NCBI GenBank assembly: GCA_036362985.1
Contig: JAYGXS010000004.1
Coordinates: 11,824,930-11,888,929 of the forward strand
Source: Ligula intestinalis
Lineage: Eukaryota > Platyhelminthes > Cestoda > Diphyllobothriidea > Diphyllobothriidae
Direction of reading: 5' to 3'
DNA length: 64,000 nt
A program made the position numbers and the translations under genes. The notes under the pieces are model-generated. The model saw only the letters and a program-made list of their open reading frames with translations, was not told the DNA's origin and ran no database searches. Shown here in pieces: positions 1 to 10,210 of this stretch (position 1 is the first letter of the stretch; every line of letters begins with the position of its first letter).

Positions 1-564
1 AAAAGACGATAAAACTAGATGCATGTGACAAATTTTAGCAATGCATAATTCGGTGAGTGAAGGGTACTTCCTGATCTTGTCTCAAATTATATAGGCACCA
101 TTCTTAAAACTTAAACGAAATTCTATAGCGCATCACTCAAATGTATGGAGGCGGAAAATTTTTTCCAGATAAACAGCCATCCAAAGACAACGTCTTCAGC
201 AAAAAACATTACAAGTAGGAGTTACCTACATAGCTCATCATCCGAAAACTTCTTGTATGTATGGAGTTTTTCCGGATGTGGGGATAACTCATAGCTCTTT
301 CCTTTTTTCTTCAACGCTTTGCCTCTATAAAATCATAAAATTTGAAGTGCACAATCTTATGAAAAAAATATTTGAAAACAGTACTTATTTTGAGATACAG
401 GCAAAAAACAATGTGCCAATTTAGAAGACTGCAAAGTTGCGTAGATGTAGATTGCAACGACTGTGGTAAAGACCTAGAAAAGTGCTATTTATGGGCAGGC
501 TTAAGCCCGAGCCTTTATTTACCATTATCAACCAACCGTACACCACCTTGTACTCAATACGACT
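1..564. other. Unassigned sequence
   Basis: No coding similarity, repeat or RNA gene could be recognised here. Open frames are short and have no plausible protein motif. Confidence 0.5.
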
Positions 565-1895
565 GTGAGCACGCCTGATCTAGCCGGCTTCAATGATGTC
601 ACGGTAGTACCTCTCCACGCATGACGATTAACAGCACCGTCATTCTCTTCGCCAGCGACAGAGTCCGAATGTCCAAGAACCGCTTCCAGGTCTTGATGGA
701 CGGTGTCAAGCCAGGTCTTGAACTGCCCTCCTCTTCGACGTTTTCAGGTGGGCTGTGGTACCGGATCGAGGGCAGCATGACAAAGATCGTGAGGCGGACG
801 ACGGAATACGTGCCCAAAGCACCTCACTCGTCGTTTTGGATGGCCTGAGATATCCTCGTGATACTGTCGCAGCGATTGCGGACTATCTCATTCGAGACGA
901 AGTCGGCATACTTCGCTCGGATGATGATCTTCAGGCGGCGGTAATAAAATTCGGCCATGCTTCGTTCATCTTCAACACACAAAGTCCAGCATTCACATCG
1001 ATAGAGAAGGACTGAACGGACGGATACGCGGTACACACAGATCTTTGTAGCGATTAAAATCTCGCGTTAGACCTATAGGCGTTTTTGGAGGATTGAGAAA
1101 AACTGGCGAGCAACATCGATTCGAGAGACAGTGCCGACTTTACTCCGTTCATTAGACAGAAGTTTCGCCCGACGCATTTAAAATTGTCTACTTCTTAAAT
1201 TTAATGGACATTAATCACCAGGGGTGCCTTCGCCTGGTCAGGGATGCAGCTCGAGAATAATTTGGTCTTCCCAGTATTTATGGACAAGCCAACCGAGGTA
1301 GCAATCTCATTCACCCGTGACACTATAGACTGTAGATCGTCAAAGCTTAAGGCTAACAGGGCGATATCATCGGCGTAACCGCGATCAGCCAGCCAGCATC
1401 CGAGTGCAGGCTCGACACCGTCTTCATCATTTAGGGCCTTCCCGAGAATCCAGTCAATGGCGTAGTATAATAGAATGGGCAACCGTCCTCAGCCCTGTCG
1501 AATACCAGGCTGCATATCGAACGGTTGGTGGAGATTGTTGTGGACCAGAAATTGGACTGCGGTAGTGCGTAATCATGGCAATGATTTTGTTCGGTATTTC
1601 ATCTAAAGCCATTATTCGCCATAGGAACTCATGAAGGGCAGAATCGAACGCGGCGGCAAAGTCGGCAAAACAGACAGTCGTCGGTTGCTGGCATCCACGA
1701 CGGAAATCCCGAATGCGCCTCAGCATGAATATGTGGTCTATGCTTATATGCCCAGCTCGGAATCCGGCTTGGTTTGCCTTGCTCTAGTTCAGTACAGACT
1801 GGAAGGATAATAGTGAAAACATCTGCAGCAACGTCGATGAGGCTTATACCGCGACAGTTCGCCCAGTGCTTCTTACCTCCTTTTTGAAGGCAGAC
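565..1895 (-). mobile_element. RTE-type LINE fragment, 5'-truncated
   Basis: Read on the minus strand this is the RT C-terminal half and 3' end of an RTE-type (craniofacial-development-protein-2-like) LINE. The piece 1895-1454 carries the RT palm (FADFAAAFDSALHEF), 1482-1201 carries the catalytic YADDIALL and DWILGKAL, and 1036-824 carries the tail (LLYRCECW, RAKYADFVSNE). The same blocks occur in order in the fuller copy at 34270-37690, so the family is clear. Frame changes between the blocks mean it is dead. The 3' end near 565 has the family's terminal GATCTAG...CGTGCTCACAG block, also seen near 62710 and 53250. Confidence 0.85.
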
Positions 1896-4800
1896 AACAA
1901 ACTCCTGCTACGAAGACTTAGAAGAGAAAGCAGCTTTTGGGTTTCTGCGGTTTTTACTACCTAGCAATTTTGCCCCTAAACCAATCCTGTGGTAGATGCG
2001 CTGGATAATTACCTTTTTAAATTCCCTGCGCTGAGTTACTTGACTGTTAAGAACATCTGTTTTCAGCATCGTGGGACACAAAACGTCAGCTAACATTCCG
2101 CTGGTGGTCAAACCCAAAACAAAAAATGTACCTTAGCAGAATTAATTAAATAAATGCTTGAGTCTAAGGCGACATTGGGTGTGGACGCGGATAGTTAGAA
2201 TGGCCATGACTGGGCTATTGTCATAGTTCGGCTGAGAAAAGACACAACATGAGAAGTACAGTATCGACCATCTCCGGTTCCTGCCACTCCCAACCGTGGT
2301 GCCACAATAATTACTGGCATCCTTGGGTTAAACCAACTGGCCTGAGCTATATCACACTCCCCAAAATGCCTGTCAGTTTTTAAATCGTTGCAGGCTTCTC
2401 CGTGAGGGCCATATTTCTGACGAAACGGATAATAATGCAAGCACTAAATGTCTCCCGTTTCGTAGCTAGAGGCGACGTTCCGCACTGCAAAACTGGAACG
2501 AACTCTGGGACCAATAATTCCGAAGCTTGAAATGCAAATCGGCAAACGGACTCCGCGCCGGGTTTACGGATGAAACACGAGTCTACTCTGTCTTCGAAAA
2601 TAATGAGGGCGGCTACGGTTAGATAAAGACATCACTTAAATGATAAGGTTATGTTGGGCGGACCATTCTGTTCAGCTTCCGTGCCAGGCATACGCCAGTC
2701 CAAAGACGTTTTGACAGCCGAACAGGACTATGGACACAGCCTAGTCTCTACGGGTATGAACCTCCCCACCCCCTCCCCCCCAAAAAAAATCGATAACACA
2801 ATTTAAGAACAAAGAATCTGATGGGGACCATCTTCCAACAGAAATCCACAAGCTCGCTCGGCTCTAATTGTCAATAGTTTTTAGGTCCTACCAACCCAAA
2901 TGTTTAAAACGAAAATCGCACTCATATGCCACAGCAAAACTATTTATAAGGCGATGCTCATGAAAAGTGACAAATAATTGTCTACTTTATATTGTCACTT
3001 AAGTGCACGTACTCGAGGTTGATAATTTCGGACGCATCGCTAAGATTCGAATCAGGGTGGCTTCTAACCAGATATTTAGATCACACCATATTCCTCCTCA
3101 GCATAGATACAATAGGCAGAAAATAAGTTAAGAAAAGTAACAATCTTTGCAAAGTTCGGTCGAACGAGCAGCCAGATGGGAATGGTACAGACGAAAACAA
3201 TTACTGAACTGGGAAGGCAAGTGTTAATCAATAGACTGAGGATAAAATTTTGGAATCGGAGTGATAAAAATAGATACCAAGCCGAGATAATATAAATTTT
3301 TCATTAAGGCAATCAACATGTACATATGTAGGCCAGCTCGTACATTCAAAAAATATATATCACTCGGAAGCATTTAACCTATAGAGCGTGTAGTTCATAC
3401 ATCGAATTCAAATCTAAAACACTTTATACAGACCAAGAACTCGGACCGGAAGAAGCAGCATTCTGACTAGCGCATCGAGACGACTTCGTTGTGCGCAGTA
3501 CCGAGATGATGTTAAAATAATGCACTATGTCCGCTAGTCTGAATGCGGTTATTAAAAATGGAGAATGAGGGTGATACATCGAATGCGTGAGTGCACGGGA
3601 TAAAAAGTAACTTGGTATGCAATTCTAGTCGTTCGGTATCCAGTGCGTGTAGTGCTTCAGTTTGAATCGGCAGACTGTAGCGGAGGTTACTTACTACGCA
3701 GTGAAGCTGGAGTATAGTGCAAGCTAATCCAATCATATTGCTATAAGCACCGGTAAGTGAATGCAATTCTAACGCTGAAATAATCGACAGTACCCACGGG
3801 ATACGTTCGAATTTGATCTACCAGAATATTTTCAAATATTATGGAAAGGGAGTGTTCGTTAAAAAAATCCACTGATTACTATTCCAATTTACAATCAGTC
3901 GATCGGAACCCGATAAACCTTAACTCGGCCAAGTGACAAGCAAAAAACCTACAGAATTTCAGTAAATGCTTTACAAATATAGGATTATGTAAGCCTTTTA
4001 ATAGATTAACTGCTCAGCAAAAGATACAGGCAATTTGCAAGGGATAGTTTCCAAGCAAAAATTAGACAAAAACATGGGTCAAAAGACGGGCGCATTATAA
4101 AATGAATAAACTAATTTCAACTTACTGCGCCTGAGAAATTTGATTGAACTGTTCAAAATTGTCAACATGAAAGGCTGATTTAACGTGGTTTTTCCATTCA
4201 GTCAAATTACGAATTCCCCTAGTACCACACACTGGACAATCATGGGAACTAAAAGAATAATTGATATATTTTAAAGTACACTGAGCGGCCCCGAGAACGC
4301 TGATGAAGTTCGTATTTTCGGCGATGTTTAATACTAAGTATATGATGAACAGAGACCTTCAAATATATTAAAGTTCAAGGTAGACAGACTGATTCTGAGG
4401 AGTAAATCACACCACACAAGTCACATTGTCCTGTTTTTCCGGTTTTCTGCATTACAAGTTGATCGAAAGCTTCAGTTCCAAAAAGAAAATCGTAGGCAGA
4501 AAAACTGCAAGCAACACAAGACTCGTTTCAAATCCGTGAGTGAGATTTAGCCCAATAAAACAGCACACTTAGATAAAAATTACAAATAGTTTTAGATTAT
4601 TAAATTTGCATAAGCCATAAAGGTCGAGCCACTTACATATTCGAAAGAACAAGATCTTTTGGGTTCTGCAAAAGAATTATGTGTTGATCGGACTGTGGTG
4701 TTAGATAATTCTTACTTCCCCAAAGGTAAACGTTTTGTTCTCCTTGGCATATTGTAGATCAAGCGGAAACCAGACCAGTGCAAAAAATACTGAGGTGAAG

Positions 4801-5631
4801 GAGAGGATGTTTGTAGTAAAATACTATATTGTAAAGTATAACAGGGTGAATAATTGGTATGAGGGAGTGATCAGCGAACGGATATAGCCCAGAAAGAATG
4901 TCACTAGTGGGTTTCGGATGATACCGATTCTGTTGTTCCTACACAGTGGAGGGGGGAGGTAAAAGTCAGTTTCTGTCGACAAGGACTTTATTCAACATCA
5001 GCAGAAAACCCCGATTTTGTTAGCTTATCCACTTTATATTACTTATGGTATTCTGGTCGTTCTGGAATATAAATAAATCAATAAATTTTTATAGTGAAGC
5101 TCGGGAGGGCCTCGTCAGTGCAAAATTAGTGCTATGGAAATATGAATATAAATTTGATCAATGCTGCTCTCCGTGAAACAACCACATAGGCAGCGGGAGC
5201 GTTTAGTAGTGTTGGTAGATTAATTCATATTCACCAACATATCGCCGTTTTAAAATAGTAGTCAACGCTCTCTGAAACGCATGGTGAAATAAGGAGGAAG
5301 CAGTGAAAAAAACTCCTACCATTAAAGCTGGCGCAGAGTTCAGCGAACCACCGCTTAAAAAAACAAAACGTAGGAGAAAAAAACTGCTTCAACAAAATTA
5401 AGGGATTTGGTTGAGAGGATTGATTGTAGTGCAAATGAGACAGGACTGTTGATGAGAACGTATGAGGGTTGGAAACGCTTCTTGTTATTGGATAAATCAT
5501 ATAAAGCAGAGGCTTTCGTTCACCTCTGTAACACTGCCCGACTGGCTTCATGATCAACAACCAGGGAGGTGAGACCGAAGGAGTCCATCGCGGACAACAG
5601 GGTCGACAAGATAGTGAACGGCAGGGGTCAC
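1896..5631. other. Unassigned 3.7-kb stretch
   Basis: No gene or element recognised. It is mostly AT-rich single-copy-looking sequence with a short C-run and A-run near 2765-2790. Open frames at 2195-2440 and 3512-3766 on the minus strand have no recognisable motif and no paired splice sites that I could find. Confidence 0.45.
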
Positions 5632-5753
5632 CTGATCATCAACAAAACGCCGGAGATATGACCTTGTAGACTGCGGAGTCCAGCGACGAACAGGCGAAAA
5701 TAGCAGAACCGCCATGAGCATGACTAAAGACAATGAAGCCTATCGTCAGGGTT
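5632..5753. repeat. 122-bp direct repeat, left copy, flanking a LINE fragment
   Basis: This block matches 6575-6696 with 9 mismatches over about 120 bases. The two copies lie exactly at the two ends of the LINE 3' fragment 5754-6574, which is the geometry of a target-site duplication. The copy touches the AATGATAATG microsatellite tail of the LINE directly. Confidence 0.8.
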
Positions 5754-6574
5754 AATGATAATGATGATAATGATATGTTTATTTTGCCAGTTTACAGGCA
5801 ATTGTAAATAGTTGGTAATGCATCTCTTGGGCGCCTTCCAACACCTCGAAGACCGGAAAAAACCTACAAAAATCTCCCTATGTTGCAGCCATTATTGGTT
5901 TTGTTTCAGGTTTTTTGTTTGGTCAATGCTGCATGCGATAAGGAGCTTGATTCTAGTGAAAAAACTGCCTTTAAAGGTATGATACAAACGGAATAAATGT
6001 ACAGTTGTAAGCTGAGTTGACTCATCAGCAGGAGAACTGTTTCATATCGTTTAAAAACATTAGTTCCAGACGGAGAGGGTTGGCACAAGAACGCAATGTT
6101 CTCAGTCTTCCTTCAATGGTTGTCGGCAAAAGTTGCGCGCTATCGGCTGAAGGGTTAGCAGACTGCGGGCTGCTGCTTCAGCAGCATTATCTTCAGCATG
6201 AAGTCTGGCGGGGTTCAAAAACCACGAACGCCATCAGAATGAAAGAGAGATTCCACCGAGTCAGCACCCACAATTCGTGAAAGTTGTCCTGAATGTAGAA
6301 AACTAGTTATAGCTCTCTTAAACATAGGGTAGTTTTGCTGGGTTTTAATACTTTTGGGCAGCTTATTCCAGATTTATATGGCATTTACTGAAACGAATTG
6401 CCGGTACTCAACTGTACATGCCATAGGAAGAAATAAAAATGCGTGTCGATGACTGGCGCGTCGAGAGGGCTCAAGCTGCCTTATTGTACTAAAAGGATTA
6501 AAGCTTTGACCATTCAAAAGTTTAAACAGTAAAAAAAGACCCTTCTGCAATCGACGAAGCCATAGGGGATCCAG
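5754..6574 (-). mobile_element. LINE family C, 5'-truncated 3' fragment
   Basis: On the minus strand this holds the last part of a CR1/Jockey-group ORF2 (DPLWLRRLQKGL, then FKLLNGQSFNP and HRHAFLFLPMA), the 3' UTR, and a 3' tail of ATC/ATT repeats near 5754-5785. It is the inverted, nearly identical counterpart of 18440-19218. A 7-T run near 6531 keeps the frame here, whereas the other copy has 8 T. A TAA at 6374-6376 interrupts the C-terminus and is shared with the other copy. Confidence 0.85.
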
Positions 6575-6696
6575 CTGATCATCAACGAAACGCCGGAGAT
6601 GCGACCTTGTAGACTGCGGAGTCCAGCGACGAGCTGGTGAAAGTAGCAGAACCGCCATGAGCATGACTAAAGACCATGAAGCATATCGTCAGGGTT
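6575..6696. repeat. 122-bp direct repeat, right copy
   Basis: Partner of 5632-5753, about 92% identical. It starts at CTGATCATCAACG and ends at CGTCAGGGTT, immediately at the 5'-truncation point of the LINE C fragment. Confidence 0.8.
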
Positions 6697-7468
6697 GTAA
6701 AACGGAGAGTGGAGAAAACGGCAATGATGACTGGACAGAGAAGTGGACGAAACACCGTTGCAAATATCACACAAAAGAGGAAAAAATAGACATATATGGA
6801 AAATAATATTATGTAAACATAACCACCTCAGATACCAGGGGGACCATTTTCAAAGTCCAAAAGTTGTTTGTTTGGGAAGGAGATGGATAACAAGGACTTT
6901 ATATCTTCCGAAGTTAAGTGTTTACGTAAGTTTGACTTTAGAAACTGTTAAGTTAGACGACAGCCTTATTTGAGGGGAATATTATTCCAGAGGAAGGCAT
7001 ATTTGGAGGCAAAGTAGTGATAATGGTTCGAAGTGGAGCTAAAGGAGGGGGCGTGCAATTATCCTGGAGGTTTTACGAGTGGCATAAGGTCTATCTGCAG
7101 GAATACGAGCGTTGATTCGTAGAAGGTTAGGGGTAGAGGTAACGCGAAAGAGGAAACAGAGGCCCGCGTCGAGTCTTCTGACCTAAAGAAATGTCATGTT
7201 CGCTAACTGACATCGCTCCGTTTAAAAAATAGTGGATCGAGGAAGAGCGAATATTTCGCGAGTAAATACCCTCCATACATTTTCAGTCTTACTGCGATCA
7301 GAAGCATTCATTAGACCAAAGAGGGGACAGCAGTGTTCTAGGATGGATAGAACATACATGCGATAAAGTTTTAACTTTATTTCCAGCAGGAAGAAATTGT
7401 GTGATATAAAACCACATATCTGTGTAGCCTTCGCAGGTATTCGATCCGCATGAGGCGAAAATGCTAGT

Positions 7469-8045
7469 TTACTTGTGTAGCTTAGCTTTTATAGTGGATC
7501 GTTCTAAAAGTGGAGTATTTTGAAAGACTAGGGGACAAGGAAGCTTGGCGGGACCGAAGCACATGAAACTACACTTGGATGAAAAGAATTTCATCTGCCA
7601 GGTAGCACTCCAACATGAGAGTGTAAGTAGGTCCGCATTTATTTTATCAACGCACATACTTGCCGTGTCCTTAGAAAATGAATATATACATTTGAGGTCG
7701 TCTGCATAAATGAGATTGTGTGAATTTTTTAGAACAGTTGAAATTTCGTGTATGTATAGAATGAAGAGTAGAGGACCCAAGACAGTGCCTTGAAAAACGC
7801 CACTCGTGATCAGCTGAGCAGTAAAGTAACTATCACCTACTAGGACCTTCTGGCTGCGGTTAGACAAGTAGGAACCGATTAAGTCGAGGAGAGGGGCACG
7901 GATGCCAATGGCTTCCAATTTTACCAGAAGCCGTCTGTGCGGTACCTTGTCAAAGGCTTTGCTCAGGTCAAAGGAGATAACAATCACGGATTGCCGCTCA
8001 TTACGGAGGGAAGTGACGTGGTTAAGAAAAGTTAAGTGACAAGTC
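7469..8045 (-). pseudogene. Reverse transcriptase domain of LINE A copy 1
   Basis: The frame contains RT palm motifs FDLSKAFDKV and the catalytic YADD, with SGVFQGTVLGPLLFILYIH between them, as in CR1/Jockey-group RTs. The N-terminal side is cut by the ten-N gap. The frame continues past it only through duplicated assembly sequence, so the RT is a remnant rather than a working enzyme. Confidence 0.8.
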
Positions 8046-8350
8046 TNNNNNNNNNNAGACTGGAAGAATAATTGATGTCTTTCGAGTGTCAGCAACGAAA
8101 CCATTTAAGAGATAGACTAAAAATATATGGCTAAGTAATTTGGGAAAGGTCGACACTCTTTTGATATCTGAATTGGGCATACCATCAGTTCCCGAAGAGT
8201 GCGAGTTTTTTGAAAAATTATATGCCTACGAATTAATTCTGTGCGGTACCTTGTCAAAGGCTTTGCTCAGGTCAAAGGAGATAACAATCACGGATTGCCG
8301 CTAATTACGGAGGGAAGTGACGTGGTTAAGAAAAGTTAAGTGACAAGTCT
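7934..8350. other. Assembly gap with duplicated flanks
   Basis: Ten N lie at 8047-8056. Sequence 7934-8046 reappears as 8238-8350, and 8057-8240 reappears as 8517-8700, each with about one base difference. This is the signature of two contig ends or haplotypes joined in overlapping order, so 7934-8240 is probably an artefact inside LINE A. Confidence 0.75.
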
Positions 8351-9506
8351 GACATGATCTTCCGTGTAGAAAACCATGCTGCGAGTCGCCTAAAAGCTTA
8401 TTTTTAGGCAAAAATCGAGAATTTGATTAAAAATTATCTTCTCCAGAAGTTTAGCTAGTGCCAGGATTTATGAACACCGCGGTATTTATTTATATCCGAA
8501 GGAGATTCTGACTTAAAGACTGGAAGAATAATTGATGTCTTTCGAGTGTCAGCAAAGAAACCATTTAAGAGATAGACTAAAAATATATGGCTAAGTAATT
8601 TGGGAAAGGTCGACACTCTTTTGATATCTGAATTGGGCATACCATCAGTTCCCGAAGAGTGCGAGTTTTTTGAAAAATTATATGCCTACGAATTAATTCT
8701 AGGAAGAAATCTATGTTTCCGAGAGTATTGTCTGAGTATGGTTGAAACGACGGGACCGGTTCTGATTCTGTCGTAAATGCTTCGCAAAGAAAGCATTGAA
8801 TAATTCAGCCTTATCAGGCTCATCTAGCACGAATTTTTTTGTCCTTAAGCAATGGGGGTATTTCAATTTCTCGTTTTGCAGAGGACCTACGAAGAAACAG
8901 TTGTGAAATAATTTTAACTTAAAAAGAGGATTCTGAAATAAACTTGAATATTTCACACGAATTTGCATCTTCTTCAGATGAAGAGTTAGGAGGATTATAT
9001 ACACATCCAATAATCGCCTTTTGCCGGGGTGACAGTATAATAGAAGCGAAACAGTAATTTACAAAGAAGGGCGTGCTATTTAGATTAAAAACGGAAAGTG
9101 CCTAAATGATGTTCTACTATAGAGAAAACAACTATCACCATGCTTATTAATGCGATCGTGACGATAGAAATCATACTCGTCTATGATAAGGGAGGAGTCA
9201 GAAATAATTGGATGGGTCCAATCTTTGGTTATGAATGTAACAACGGGCGTCATCTCAAAATCAATAGCTTGAAGTTGAACCATTTTATTTATAACAAACC
9301 TGGCATTAAGCAATATGACAACTAGTGTGTTTTGAGTGGCAGGGCTATGGCTATCGTTATTCATAAAAAAAGAATTTGAAGGTGGGTAGGCAAACGGTAC
9401 TGAGGGGTATGAAGTTGTTAGCATACGGGTAGCCAATAATGGATGGCTGCTAAGGGCTGAGATATCTAGGGGCCTCGCTTTCTGGCAGGGAAAAATGAGG
9501 AGAGGA

Positions 9507-10061
9507 TTAACCTAAATAAGCTTCTAGGGCGTTTGGGAGGAAATGGGGGAGGAAAGAAGGCATACAGAAGTTTGCAAGTTTGGGTGGTAAAGGATGGGTA
9601 AGGGAACTGATAGGGGGGAACGGTGACATAAAATAAGTGTTGGGGCCGCTCGCGTAAGGACTAGTGGTCTTAATCAGGGAATGTCCTGTACGGCAACTCC
9701 GATGAGATTCAAAACCATACCAGTTTGGGTTACTGCCGTGCAAATCAAATTTTTCGTGGTTCGGGCCCGTCGTGTTCAATAACGCATTATACGAGGGAAC
9801 AATTTGACTCCCACAGTCAAGGGAGGAGCTAGGTTGGGGTGGGGAAGCGCTCGGCCTAAACGCTTTCGACGGTGTTGGCGACATTCTTGATGAGCTTGTT
9901 GCCAAGTTAGAGGCAGCCGAATTTATCGATTGTTGTACAGAGAATGTATTTAGACTAGTTTTAATCGCAGAAGACGATGGAGTGGTGGGGCTTGACGGTC
10001 CTGACATCAAGAGGGACGGGCTACCTGGTGCACTGACGTTTATGGGCCTATGACTAGACAT
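9507..10061 (-). pseudogene. Ser/Pro-rich N-terminal ORF of LINE A
   Basis: A frame of about 184 codons, very rich in Ser, Pro and Thr, lies directly upstream (in element order) of the endonuclease of LINE A copy 1. The open frame extends upstream into the 54-bp repeats. LINEs of this group often carry a poorly conserved first ORF, so an ORF1-like role is an inference from position. No zinc knuckle or coiled coil is visible. Confidence 0.5.
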
Positions 10062-10189
10062 TCGGGAGGTGGGGAAAGCAGGTGTACTGACGGTTACGGG
10101 TCTATGAATAGAAATCAGGGAGGCAGGAATAACGGCTGTACTGACGTTAGTGGGTGTATGACCAGATATCCGGGTGGAGGATTAGCGGG
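10029..10189. repeat. 54-bp minisatellite, three copies, in coding frame
   Basis: Units start at 10029, 10083 and 10137, with a broken fourth at 10190. Each begins TGYACTGACG. The period of 54 is 18 codons. On the minus strand the first two units read as a repeated peptide ending in HRPxNVS or HRPVTVS, in frame with the Ser/Pro-rich ORF. Confidence 0.85.
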
Positions 10190-10210
10190 TGCATTTACCC
10201 TATCGGGAAT

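Larger units (their letters stand above)
6990..10205 (-). mobile_element. LINE family A, copy 1 (CR1/Jockey group)
   Basis: Minus-strand order is a Ser/Pro-rich N-terminal part (10061-9507), an endonuclease start (LNARFVINKM, then FYRHDRINKHGDSC at 9436-9080), a linker (9010-8455, with INKYRGVH), and an RT (8104-7469 with FDLSKAFDKVPHRRL and YADDLKCIYSF). A degenerate C-terminus (LRRLDAGLCFLFRV) runs to about 7000. Several frameshifts and stops make it inactive. Copy 2 on the plus strand at 14985-16537 shows the same endonuclease opening. The interval contains an assembly duplication around the gap at 8047. Confidence 0.85.

Noticed and set aside
2195..2440. Minus-strand ORF of 81 codons
   Set aside because: No motif, splice sites or homologous copy in the window.
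9140..9325. Plus-strand ORF MLINAIVTIEIILVYDKG
   Set aside because: Shadow of the LINE A endonuclease on the other strand.
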